A DNA stretch of 10,032 nt from an uncultured Veillonella sp. (GCF_938010505.1 NZ_CALLVP010000114.1:1-10032), one strand, 5' to 3'; counted from the first letter of the stretch, positions 1 to 7,359 are shown. The notes: a model not told the origin generated them from the sequence alone. Translations and numbers: made by a program.

Positions 1-574
1 CTGTATTGTTTACAGATACCATTTGGTCATTGTTGTTAGAGTACATAATAGCTGCTGTTTTAAAGCCCAAAATTTTATGTGCTTCTTTAATAGCTGTATC
101 GACTGCCAAGGATTCAGGTACTGCGTTACGGAAGATATAATCCCCAATATCTGTAATCCCTTCAGCAGTTGTAGATGTACCAAGAGCAACTACTTTGCTT
201 TTGTTTGCTACAGGACCAGCTGCCATCATTTCACCAGATAACATAGGACCGATTACTGCTACAACTTTATCTTTTGCAATTACTTTATTCATCGCATTGA
301 TAGCTTCGTTTTTATCACCTTTAGTATCTTCTACTAACAAGTTAATTTTTACAGCGTTTGCATCAGCATTGATTTCGCTTACAGCCAATTCTGCACCAGC
401 TTTAATGGATTCACCATATGCTGCAGCACCACCAGTTGTTGTTGTTAATAATGCAATTTTAGCTTCATTGCTATTTGCATTGCCTGCATCTTTATTGCTA
501 CCACAACCAGCAGCAACTGCCATTACACCGGCAAGACCAAAAATGGCTGCTTTTTTTAACATGGATTTATTCAT
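1..574 (-). CDS. Branched-chain amino acid ABC transporter substrate-binding lipoprotein (LivK family), 3' end outside window
   Basis: This frame has no stop inside the window, so only the first 191 codons are seen. It should bind leucine, isoleucine, valine or a similar ligand outside the inner membrane and deliver it to a LivHMGF-type importer. The N-terminus has two lysines (K7, K8), a hydrophobic stretch (residues 9-22) and a lipobox-like AVAAGC ending at Cys24, so it is probably a lipoprotein; Ala at -3 is a less usual lipobox residue. The mature part matches the type I periplasmic binding fold (Peripla_BP_6): an initial KIALLTTTTGG strand, GAAAYGESIKAGAELAVSEIN, a VEDTKGDKNEAINAMNKVI segment and VVAVIGPMLSGEMMAAGPVA. 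The ATG at 572-574 is preceded by AAGGAAGGG at suitable spacing. Partner permease and ATPase genes are probably beyond position 1. The ligand cannot be settled from this part; livJ/livK-type naming is by family only. Confidence 0.88.
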   Translation of the reverse strand, partial: MNKSMLKKAAIFGLAGVMAVAAGCGSNKDAGNANSNEAKIALLTTTTGGAAAYGESIKAGAELAVSEINADANAVKINLLVEDTKGDKNEAINAMNKVIAKDKVVAVIGPMLSGEMMAAGPVANKSKVVALGTSTTAEGITDIGDYIFRNAVPESLAVDTAIKEAHKILGFKTAAIMYSNNNDQMVSVNNT

Positions 575-619
575 GTTACACCCTTCCTTCAAAACATAAA
601 ACTTTAAATCTATACCTAT

Positions 620-647
620 ATTATGAGAATATAAAATAGTTTGTCAA
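620..647 (-). promoter_or_regulatory. Promoter of the LivK-type gene
   Basis: On the minus strand a perfect -35 box TTGACA (642-647) is followed, after 16 bases, by CATAAT (620-625, five of six matches to TATAAT); an alternative -10, TAATAT, lies two bases further with an 18-base spacer. The leader to the ATG would be about 40 bases. It suggests the lipoprotein gene is transcribed separately from the ABC-F gene upstream. Confidence 0.7.
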
Positions 648-669
648 TTAAAAGATAATGATTTTAATT
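646..669. repeat. AT-only inverted repeat overlapping the -35 box
   Basis: AATTAAAA (646-653) and TTTTAATT (662-669) form a perfect 8-base inverted repeat around an 8-base centre. It overlaps the last bases of the -35 box of the LivK-type promoter. It could be an operator, but sequences this AT-rich produce such repeats by chance. Confidence 0.3.
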
Positions 670-695
670 CCCTAATAATATATACATTAAATAAG

Positions 696-2615
696 TTATT
701 CAGATAGATGTTCCCACTTCTCATACAAGGATTCCAACTCTGTCTGAGTCTCTTCGATTTGTGTAGAGATTTTGGACATTTCATCTAAATCTTGTTGTAC
801 TACAGGATTAGCTAATTGCACCTCATACATCTTCATCGTCGCCTCAAGGCGAGCAATTTCAGATTCTACCTCAGCCAATTGTTTTTCAACCATATAAGCA
901 TTCGGCTTCTTCTGATTTTCCTCCGTAGATTCTGATGCTGAAAGCAGTAGCTCATTAGTGGAAACAGCTTTGCTATCAACCTTACCGCTCTCAGAGTTTT
1001 GCTCATTAGCTAATGCTAATAAAGCTTCTTGCTCTTTCAACTTTTCCTTGTAGTATGAGTAATTACCGAGATACTCCGTAATTTTACCTTCATCAAGAAC
1101 TACTGTTTTCGTAGAAACTTGATCCAAGAAATATCTATCATGAGAAATAATAAAGCAAGTCCCTTCAAATTGTTGTAATGCTTCCTCTACAATTTCTCGC
1201 GTAGGAATATCTAAATGGTTTGTCGGTTCGTCTAAAATTAGGAAATTATCTCCTTGAAGAAATAATTTAAGCAAAGCTAAACGAGCACGCTCACCACCAG
1301 ATAATTCACCTACTGACTTAAATACATCGTCCCCTTTAAACAGAAAAGCCCCCAGCACATTACGAGCCTTATCCTCGCTGTAGTTAAAGTGACTCATGAT
1401 CTCTTCTACTACCTGCCAAGAATCATGCAGTTCTTCGTGTTCTTGTGAGAAGTAACCGACTTGTACGCGATTGCCAATATCCACATGACCAACTTTAGGG
1501 AATAGTTCTCCTACAATGGTTTTCACCAGTGTAGACTTACCTGCGCCATTAGGTCCAATAAGTGCTACTGATTCACCTCGTCGAACAACAAGAGAGATAT
1601 CATCAATAATGCGACTTTCACCATATCCGACAGATAAGTGATCTAAGACTAAAACCTTATCAGCACTCATCGCAGCGGGAGGAAAAGAAAATTGTAAATG
1701 ATGTGAAGTAACAGGTGCCTCTAGCCGCTCTAATCGATTTAGTTGAGACTGACGACCACGAGCCATTTTAGACTTGATACCAGCGCGGTATTTATCTATA
1801 TAAGCCTCTGTTTTCTTAATAAACTCCTGCTGCTTTTCATAGGCCACTATATCAGTCTTTAAACGTTCATCACGTTGTTGAATATAGCGACTATAGTTAC
1901 CACGATAGGTTGTAGCCTTGTGATTATCTAACTCCACAACACCTGTGACGATACGATCTAGGAAATATCTATCATGGCTGACAATGAGAATACCACCTTG
2001 ATAGGCAGATAAGTACCCCTCTAACCACTCCAGCATATCCATATCTAAATGGTTAGTCGGTTCGTCTAAGAATAAAAAATCAGGACTACGTACTAACGCT
2101 TTAGCTAAATTGATACGCGTTTTTTGACCACCTGAAAAAGCATTAGCTGGCTTATCTAAGTCATCATCAGTAAAACCAAGACCATAGACTATGCGCTTTG
2201 TCTTTTGCTCGTAGTCATAACCACCTAGCCATTCTAGACGATTCTGTAAATAATCTAAGCGTTGTAAATCCGATTCGCTAGCCTCTTCGGTTTCCAAGCG
2301 ACTAGTGAGCTCTTTTAATTGTTTCTCCAATGCATGAACATCAGCCCAAGCCTTTTCTATTTCCGTAGCAAGGCTATCATCTCCAAGATTTACATCTTGT
2401 TGTAAATAGCCAATACTAGCAACAGGCGACTTGACTACATTGCCTTCATCGAGTTCTTCATACCCTAATATGCACTTTAACAAGGTGGATTTTCCAGCCC
2501 CATTAGGACCTACCAAGGCGAGTCGATCCCCTTCTTTTATCTCAAAAGACACATTGGAAAATACTTGGCGCACCCCAAATGATTTCCCAAGGCCTATCAT
2601 TCGAATGCGTTCCAT
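696..2615 (-). CDS. ABC-F family ATPase (YdiF/Uup-like), ribosome-associated
   Basis: A 639-residue protein with two ABC ATPase domains and no membrane segment, typical of ABC-F proteins that act on the ribosome in the cytoplasm rather than as transporters. Domain 1: Walker A GPNGAGKST at 36-44, signature SGGQ at 161-164, Walker B LFLDEP at 181-186 followed by TNHLD. An interdomain linker rich in Lys/Arg (about 245-305) matches the P-site tRNA-interaction motif. Domain 2: Walker A at 354-362, signature LSGGE at 438-442, Walker B LILDEP at 459-464. The tail from about 565 is a predicted coiled coil (charged heptad-like, 575-635). Length and layout match Bacillus YdiF (about 640 residues); antibiotic-resistance ABC-F proteins usually have a longer linker, so resistance is not suggested. 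The ATG follows AGGAGGTT at close to ideal spacing, and the gene begins 28 bases after the secretin stop, so the two are probably cotranscribed. No hairpin terminator is visible after its stop. Confidence 0.93.
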   Translation of the reverse strand: MERIRMIGLGKSFGVRQVFSNVSFEIKEGDRLALVGPNGAGKSTLLKCILGYEELDEGNVVKSPVASIGYLQQDVNLGDDSLATEIEKAWADVHALEKQLKELTSRLETEEASESDLQRLDYLQNRLEWLGGYDYEQKTKRIVYGLGFTDDDLDKPANAFSGGQKTRINLAKALVRSPDFLFLDEPTNHLDMDMLEWLEGYLSAYQGGILIVSHDRYFLDRIVTGVVELDNHKATTYRGNYSRYIQQRDERLKTDIVAYEKQQEFIKKTEAYIDKYRAGIKSKMARGRQSQLNRLERLEAPVTSHHLQFSFPPAAMSADKVLVLDHLSVGYGESRIIDDISLVVRRGESVALIGPNGAGKSTLVKTIVGELFPKVGHVDIGNRVQVGYFSQEHEELHDSWQVVEEIMSHFNYSEDKARNVLGAFLFKGDDVFKSVGELSGGERARLALLKLFLQGDNFLILDEPTNHLDIPTREIVEEALQQFEGTCFIISHDRYFLDQVSTKTVVLDEGKITEYLGNYSYYKEKLKEQEALLALANEQNSESGKVDSKAVSTNELLLSASESTEENQKKPNAYMVEKQLAEVESEIARLEATMKMYEVQLANPVVQQDLDEMSKISTQIEETQTELESLYEKWEHLSE

Positions 2616-2643
2616 TCACAACCTCCTAATCATTTACTCTTCA

Positions 2644-3966
2644 TTATACCACAGTTGCTTTCACTAACATTAACATTTCTATAGAATCTTTTGTTTTTCG
2701 ACTATGGCGGAATAATTTTCCTAACAAAGGGATGTCTCCCAAAATAGGTATCTTTTGTATTTGATGTTGATCTCGATTGTCCATGAGTCCACCAATAACG
2801 AGCACTTCTCCTGGTTGTAATCGCACTCTTGTATGTGCTTGACGTGTGCTTATTTTGTAGGCTTTCATTTCAGATACCATAATAGGTGTACTCACTTCTG
2901 CATGTATTTTAGCATCTACACCACCATCAGCGGTAATGATAGGAGTGTAATTCAACTTAATACCCACCTCTTCATAACGAGTAGAACGCTTTCGTTCTCC
3001 ATTCACTTCTGACTCTTCTATAACAGGTATTCTTTCACCTATCAATATATGCGCAGTCTCTCCATTAAGAGCCATGATAGATGGTTTTGCAATTAGAACT
3101 GCCTTACCTGAGCTTTCCATAAGACTTAGCTCTGGCTTAACAAAGAACTTATAGGCTTCCCCAGTCGGTGTTTTACCAAAAGTAACAGCGCCATAGGAAT
3201 GTGTTTTGTCTTCTCCATGTCCAGTTAAGCTGAGCCAAGACCATCGAAAACCCTGTTCTTTTGCATAAGATTGTTCCATGGCAATGATGGTAGCTTCTAG
3301 TTGTACTTGTTTAGGTTCCTTATCAATAGCACGTACTAGGGTTTCTACGCGTCGTCTCTCTCCACTCGTCAAATGCATAATTACTTCGTTTTGTTCTGAA
3401 AGCACTGCCATTTTATCGCTCTTCACCACTGTGCCTACCACATTCTTTAAAGACTCTGCCGGCAAATGTTCAGGTGATATAACATATAGTTCTCTTTTTT
3501 CAAGTGTTTCATCATCAGAAGCAATTAAAAGTGTGGTATTCTCCTTTGATACGGAGAAATGATATAACTTACCTAGTTCATTAATAATCGCTTCTGGGGA
3601 TTCTCCCGTTACAGTGGCCGTAACAGTCCCTTTTAACGATTCTACACCAATTACGGATATACCGTAACTACGACAAATTCCTAAGACAGTTTCCTTTAAG
3701 GATGCATTGCGTACAGAAATAGTTATGAGTTTGTTCTCAGCATTTTTTTCATTTTTAGCTACTTCACCACTATTTACGATATTTTCAGAACTACTAGTAG
3801 TTATCCTATCAGTACTATTAGTAGCTATTCTATCAGTACTATTAGCAAATACCATGAAAGGTACTACAAGCATTACGACTATCCATAAGCTTATTTGCAA
3901 TATAACTGTCACTATAATCTTATCTATAAATGTTAGACCTACAAAGCTTATTCGATTCTTAGCCAC
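2644..3966 (-). CDS. pilQ: Short PilQ/HofQ-type secretin (type IV pilus or secretion outer membrane channel)
   Basis: A 440-residue secretin, which forms the multimeric outer membrane pore for type IV pili or DNA uptake. A hydrophobic signal region spans about 15-40 with a plausible signal peptidase I site after VFA (residue 41). Then come an eight-residue tandem repeat (NSTDRIAT/NSTDRITT), an STN-like domain (80-150), an N1/secretin_N-like domain (about 158-218), and the secretin core (about 280-438). The core carries the conserved QPGEVLVIGGL (384-394) and IPILGDIPLLGKLF (406-419). It is shorter than proteobacterial PilQ and I see no AMIN domain. The start is GTG at 3964-3966, chosen because AAGGAGGTT (3974-3982) lies 7 bases upstream. 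It overlaps the end of the PilP-like frame by 19 bases, which suggests translational coupling. The symbol is by family; a competence or type II secretin is the alternative. Confidence 0.88.
   Translation of the reverse strand: MAKNRISFVGLTFIDKIIVTVILQISLWIVVMLVVPFMVFANSTDRIATNSTDRITTSSSENIVNSGEVAKNEKNAENKLITISVRNASLKETVLGICRSYGISVIGVESLKGTVTATVTGESPEAIINELGKLYHFSVSKENTTLLIASDDETLEKRELYVISPEHLPAESLKNVVGTVVKSDKMAVLSEQNEVIMHLTSGERRRVETLVRAIDKEPKQVQLEATIIAMEQSYAKEQGFRWSWLSLTGHGEDKTHSYGAVTFGKTPTGEAYKFFVKPELSLMESSGKAVLIAKPSIMALNGETAHILIGERIPVIEESEVNGERKRSTRYEEVGIKLNYTPIITADGGVDAKIHAEVSTPIMVSEMKAYKISTRQAHTRVRLQPGEVLVIGGLMDNRDQHQIQKIPILGDIPLLGKLFRHSRKTKDSIEMLMLVKATVV
3782..3853 (-). repeat. 24-base tandem repeat in the secretin N-terminus
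   Basis: The 16-base string CTATCAGTACTATTAG (plus strand) occurs at 3806-3821 and again at 3830-3845, a 24-base period, with a degenerate third copy next to it (CTACTAGTAG at 3791-3800). It encodes two near-identical octapeptides, NSTDRIAT and NSTDRITT, followed by a diverged SSSENIVN, just after the signal peptide. The in-frame period means copy number can change without breaking the gene. Confidence 0.75.
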
Positions 3967-4244
3967 CGTGATGAACCTCCTTCAGTAATTTCTACGCCAC
4001 TTGCAGTTATATTAGACACCGATACTTCTTGCCAAACACTTCCAATACTAACCATTTGCTCCTCTGTACCTTTTCGTAAAATAGCAATATTCTGTTGTCC
4101 CTCAATAATACCTATAAGTTCTATGGGATGTTGTTTAGTGGGATGACTTACAGTAGTTTGTATACTAGATTTAACTCGCTCAGCACTAGTATCTTTCCCC
4201 TTTATTTCAATATATGTATCTCTATGTTTTTTATTATTTCTTAT
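3948..4244 (-). pseudogene. PilP/GspC-like C-terminal domain, cut off from its N-terminal part by an in-frame TAA
   Basis: This 98-codon stretch directly continues the reading frame of the membrane protein upstream after one TAA (4245-4247). Its C-terminal half reads PIELIGIIEGQQNIAILRK, then VSIGSVWQEVSVSNIT and ASGVEITEGGSSRWLRIE, which is the pattern of the PilP/GspC periplasmic homology domain (LxG..., AIL..., V.IG, V..I...GV.I, ending in a basic-hydrophobic strand). PilP links the inner membrane PilMNO complex to the secretin PilQ, and the secretin follows here with a 19-base overlap. There is no ATG, GTG or TTG in frame before the ATG in EEQMVSIG, which would remove the first strand, and no Shine-Dalgarno site near the stop. 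I infer the second half of a pilP-like gene broken by a nonsense codon. Alternatives are readthrough of the TAA, a rare ATT or ATA start, or a sequencing error. Confidence 0.7.
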
Positions 4245-4796
4245 TTATTGATATTTTCCATTTCTACGACTTTTATCTACCGCGTCTCCAAGAGTACTCA
4301 TTACATCATCTGACTCATGTAGATCATTATTTATATCAACGAGATCGTCATTACTATCTTTAGCTATCTTATTTTGATCAAGTAATGTATCTATAGAAAT
4401 ATCTTTAAAAACCTCTCGCCAAGAATATGCTCGCTCAACGCCGGTAACATCATATAATAATCGCCCATGAGTATCGCCTTTTGCCTCTCTTACTTTTATA
4501 CTTTCTATATCACTTTCATCATTAACATGATTTTTATCTTTTTCAGCTTTATTACCATGAGTTGTTTCTTTTGATAATTTTTCCGAGCCTCGTTCAATTT
4601 GATTATTATCTCTACTATTAGATTGATCTAAACTAATATGAACATTTTCCTCTTCATGAGGATAAAAAATACCAATGCCTAATAGAACAATCGTAATAAT
4701 AAAGAAAATACCAAGCGCAAACTTATAGTGACGCATGATAAAATGCTGTTTATCAATCCACATTTTTATACGGTCTATATAGTCTTGTAAGTTCAT
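4245..4796 (-). CDS. Single-pass membrane protein, N-terminal part of an interrupted PilP/GspC-like pilus protein
   Basis: A 183-residue frame with a short cytoplasmic N-terminus rich in charged and aromatic residues (1-25), one strong transmembrane helix (about 26-45, FALGIFFIITIVLLGIGIF) and a long polar tail full of Asp, Glu, Asn, Lys and Ser (48-183). This topology is that of GspC or an inner membrane PilP: anchor, flexible periplasmic linker, then a folded homology domain. The folded domain is missing here but appears in the same frame immediately after the TAA stop. Residues 108-146 (HGRLLYDVTGVERAYSWREV and following) look more ordered than the rest but I do not recognise them. The ATG is well supported by AGGAGGAGGTGG at 4800-4811. 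On its own I would call it hypothetical; the pilus role rests on the frame continuity and on the adjacent secretin. It is the first gene after the terminator at 4845-4889. Confidence 0.7.
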   Translation of the reverse strand: MNLQDYIDRIKMWIDKQHFIMRHYKFALGIFFIITIVLLGIGIFYPHEEENVHISLDQSNSRDNNQIERGSEKLSKETTHGNKAEKDKNHVNDESDIESIKVREAKGDTHGRLLYDVTGVERAYSWREVFKDISIDTLLDQNKIAKDSNDDLVDINNDLHESDDVMSTLGDAVDKSRRNGKYQ

Positions 4797-4816
4797 AATC
4801 CACCTCCTCCTGACAT

Positions 4817-4846
4817 ATTCTAGGAAGCCCTTTTAAAATCCTACAA
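4817..4846 (-). promoter_or_regulatory. Weak candidate promoter for the pilus gene pair
   Basis: Minus-strand TAGAAT (4817-4822) matches five of six -10 bases; the sequence 18 bases upstream, TTGTAG (4841-4846), is a poor -35. It would give a leader of only about 15 bases that still includes the ribosome binding site. Without it these genes would depend on readthrough of the galE terminator. Confidence 0.25.
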
Positions 4847-4889
4847 AAAAATGACTCTACCAGTCACCACGGTGACTAATAGAGTCATT
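4845..4889 (-). terminator. Rho-independent terminator after galE
   Basis: A 10-base perfect stem (4850-4859 with 4880-4889) continues after a 2-by-2 internal mismatch into a second stem (AGTCACC 4862-4868 with GGTGACT 4871-4877). In minus-strand transcription the hairpin is followed by a run of U (complement of 4845-4849). No T-run follows in the plus direction, so it acts for the galE transcript and separates the sugar operon from the pilus genes. Confidence 0.9.
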
Positions 4890-4921
4890 CATTATATTGA
4901 CAAATCAAAACAATTTGTTCT

Positions 4922-5911
4922 TTATTTGCTATTAAACCCATCAGGATGAGATGTATGCCACTGCCATGCATCTTTGATAACATCGGCAACATTACTAAAT
5001 TTAGGATCCCAACCAAGTAAGTTTTTAATTTTTTTAGAAGACGCAATTAATGTACCTGGATCACCCGCACGACGTTCACCATATTGAACCGGAATGTCGA
5101 TGCCTGTAACCGCTTTTGCAGTCTCGATGATTTCTTTGACAGAAAATCCATTGCCACTGCCAAGATTAAATACTTGAGATTCGCCGCCTTTACGCAAGTA
5201 GTCCATAGCCAATACGTGAGCAGCTGCTAAATCATTAACATAAATATAGTCGCGTACACATGTGCCGTCAGCCGTATCATAATCAGTACCAAAAACTGTA
5301 ATATGTTCTCTTTTACCGCGAGCCGCATCTAGCACAAGTGGAATCAAATGAGTTTCCGGATGATGATCTTCCCCAATCATACCAGATGGATCTGCACCGG
5401 CCGCATTAAAATAACGCAACGCAACATATGTAGAACCATAGATAGAACTATAATCAGATAACATTTCTTCAATCATCAATTTAGTACGACCATATACATT
5501 TGTTGGTTGTAGTTGAGCATCCTCTCGAATAGGCACTACCTTTGGCTCACCATACACAGCTGCGGTACTAGAGAATACAAAATGCTTTATACCCGCGGTA
5601 CGAGCAGACTCAATAAGATGGTAAGAGCCAACTACATTATTTTCATAATAAATAGCTGGATTTTGCATGGATTCACCAACTTGTGAATGGGCGGCAAAAT
5701 GCATGACACCAAAAATATTATGGTCTTTCATAATATCTACTAGTTTAGGATCAGCAATATCCATATTGTAGAACTTTACCCCTTCAGAAATGGATTCTAC
5801 ATGCCCCCGAGATAGGTTATCTACAATGATTGGCGTATATCCTGCTCGTTGTAATGCTCTTACAGTATGACTTCCAATATAACCAGCACCACCTGTTACT
5901 AAAATATTCAT
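4922..5911 (-). CDS. galE: UDP-glucose 4-epimerase
   Basis: A 329-residue extended short-chain dehydrogenase that interconverts UDP-glucose and UDP-galactose with bound NAD. The Rossmann motif GGAGYIG is at 7-13, the catalytic Tyr-Lys pair at Y140 and K144 (YGRTK), with T116 in SSTAAVYG at the place of E. coli Ser124. The conserved LRYFNAAGADPSG (165-177), GTDYDTADGTCVRDYIYVNDLA (208-229) and GERRAGDP (278-285) place it firmly in the classic GalE group. Length is normal. By motif alignment, the position of E. coli Tyr299, which limits the enzyme to non-acetylated sugars, is Leu288 here, so activity on UDP-GlcNAc is conceivable. Its ATG lies 11 bases after the pgi stop and its GGGGGAGG site partly abuts that stop, so it is the last gene of that operon, ended by the terminator at 4845-4889. 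Confidence 0.94.
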   Translation of the reverse strand: MNILVTGGAGYIGSHTVRALQRAGYTPIIVDNLSRGHVESISEGVKFYNMDIADPKLVDIMKDHNIFGVMHFAAHSQVGESMQNPAIYYENNVVGSYHLIESARTAGIKHFVFSSTAAVYGEPKVVPIREDAQLQPTNVYGRTKLMIEEMLSDYSSIYGSTYVALRYFNAAGADPSGMIGEDHHPETHLIPLVLDAARGKREHITVFGTDYDTADGTCVRDYIYVNDLAAAHVLAMDYLRKGGESQVFNLGSGNGFSVKEIIETAKAVTGIDIPVQYGERRAGDPGTLIASSKKIKNLLGWDPKFSNVADVIKDAWQWHTSHPDGFNSK

Positions 5912-5922
5912 AATCCTCCCCC

Positions 5923-7359
5923 TTATGAATTATATACATCCTTTGCTCGAGCCAATTTAGGGCCGATAAGACGCTTATAAACCTCTACTCCTGGTTGATC
6001 AAAAGCATCAACGCCAGCAAAAATGGATTCAAAATAAACAGCCCAACAATGCATAAACATGATTTCCCCTAAATGGAATGCATTTAATGTTGGCACTGTT
6101 ATAGTCATATTAAAGCGATTGTCGCTAGACAAGGCTTCTCTATTGGCATCTAAAGCAATATTTAAAATATCACAAATACCTACATCAGATAAAGAGTGTA
6201 GACGTTCATATTGACTATAAGAATCTGGAACGATGAGATTATGTTTCCAATCCTTAACCTTAATAAATTGAACTACTTTATTTAGGCGCCCCTCTTGATG
6301 CTCTTGAACTTGAGCATGCATATCCATAGTACCTACTGCAGCTACTGGTGTACGGCCATATGGTAGACAAGTATTACTCATCTTGCCAAGAGATTCGGAT
6401 AAGAGCTGCACATACCAATCAGATAATGAGTGAAGCGCTTCACTATAAGGCATAAATACTTCAATAATACGACCATACCGTTCAGAAGCGATATATTTTA
6501 ATAAGGCACTTAATAGAGCTGGATTTTTGAAAATATCCTCTTCCTGACATGCCGCATCCATAGATGCAGCACCAGCTAAGAAGCCTTCAATATCAAAGCC
6601 TACAAGAGCAGCCGTAACAAAGCCTACCTCTGTAAATACAGAGAAGCGACCACCCACTCCATAAGGAATACTATAGGTCTTCCAATTATTTTCTATCGCC
6701 ATAGAGCGTAAAATTGTAGGATGCTCATCATCAGATACATCTGTAACAGCTACCACTTCGTAGTTAATGTCACGTTCTTGTAACGCCTTCTCCAAAATCA
6801 TAAAGTTAGCCATAGGCTCAATGGTAGAACCCGACTTAGAGGTAATAACGAGCATCACCTTATAGTCAGGTCCTTTTTTCTGAGCTTGACATTCTAAAGT
6901 ACGAATAAGCCCTACTAAATAATCACCATCCACGTTAAAGCCTGCAAAATACATCCGAGGATAGCCGTCGCGTTCCTCTGCACTATAGTTATTCCAAAAT
7001 GCTCCACATTGCACATCAAAAATAACTTTGCTCCCCAAATAGGAGCCACCAATACCTACAGATACAACTGTATCAATATTGTGGCGTGCATAGTCACGCA
7101 ATTCGTAAAGACGTTTTAGCATATCTGGTGTATTGATACCATCTTCCGAAATATATGGAAGTTGATAAAATAATACTGGTTCAAGCAAACCGTCTTTAGA
7201 AACGTGACCTTCTTCATAACCTGTAGAACGTAAAATATTGGTATGGCGCCACACATTTTGTATAGCCCGTTCAAAATTATTAACGTCTCGTTCTTGTATA
7301 CAACTTTCATTATATATGTTAGCGTAATCTAACTCGAATCCTGATTGTAATCGCAACAT
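5923..7359 (-). CDS. pgi: Glucose-6-phosphate isomerase
   Basis: A 478-residue cytoplasmic enzyme interconverting glucose-6-phosphate and fructose-6-phosphate. It has the two SIS sugar-phosphate domains: GIGGSYLGS (102-110), the phosphate loop SKSGST (174-179) and the PGI signature GGRFSVFTEVG (236-246). Expected catalytic positions are present: Glu322 in LLSESLGKM, His348 in GTMDMHAQVQ, and the C-terminal lysine K462 in QPGVEVYK. Length falls between the Bacillus (about 450) and E. coli (549) forms. I start at the ATG (7357-7359) because AAGGAG (7367-7372) is 7 bases away; a TTG one codon upstream is only 4 bases from it. In this operon with two UDP-sugar epimerases it probably works in the direction of glucose-6-phosphate for polysaccharide precursors. 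If the host is Veillonella, which does not ferment glucose, that direction is gluconeogenic. Confidence 0.95.
   Translation of the reverse strand: MLRLQSGFELDYANIYNESCIQERDVNNFERAIQNVWRHTNILRSTGYEEGHVSKDGLLEPVLFYQLPYISEDGINTPDMLKRLYELRDYARHNIDTVVSVGIGGSYLGSKVIFDVQCGAFWNNYSAEERDGYPRMYFAGFNVDGDYLVGLIRTLECQAQKKGPDYKVMLVITSKSGSTIEPMANFMILEKALQERDINYEVVAVTDVSDDEHPTILRSMAIENNWKTYSIPYGVGGRFSVFTEVGFVTAALVGFDIEGFLAGAASMDAACQEEDIFKNPALLSALLKYIASERYGRIIEVFMPYSEALHSLSDWYVQLLSESLGKMSNTCLPYGRTPVAAVGTMDMHAQVQEHQEGRLNKVVQFIKVKDWKHNLIVPDSYSQYERLHSLSDVGICDILNIALDANREALSSDNRFNMTITVPTLNAFHLGEIMFMHCWAVYFESIFAGVDAFDQPGVEVYKRLIGPKLARAKDVYNS

Noticed and set aside
195..599. A 134-codon open frame on the plus strand resembling a hydrophobic protein
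   Set aside because: It is antisense to the LivK-type gene, which has a lipoprotein signal, a good ribosome binding site and clear family motifs. The plus-strand product has no recognisable family pattern.
696..2615. ABC-F protein as an antibiotic-resistance factor (Vga/Msr/OptrA type)
   Set aside because: Length, linker size and C-terminal coiled coil fit the housekeeping YdiF/Uup type better, and there is no resistance or mobile context.
2431..3988. Several plus-strand open frames of 70-95 codons
   Set aside because: They lie antisense to the ABC-F and secretin genes, lack ribosome binding sites and show no family features.
7116..7310. A 64-codon minus-strand frame inside pgi
   Set aside because: It overlaps the well-conserved N-terminal part of pgi in another frame and has no family features.
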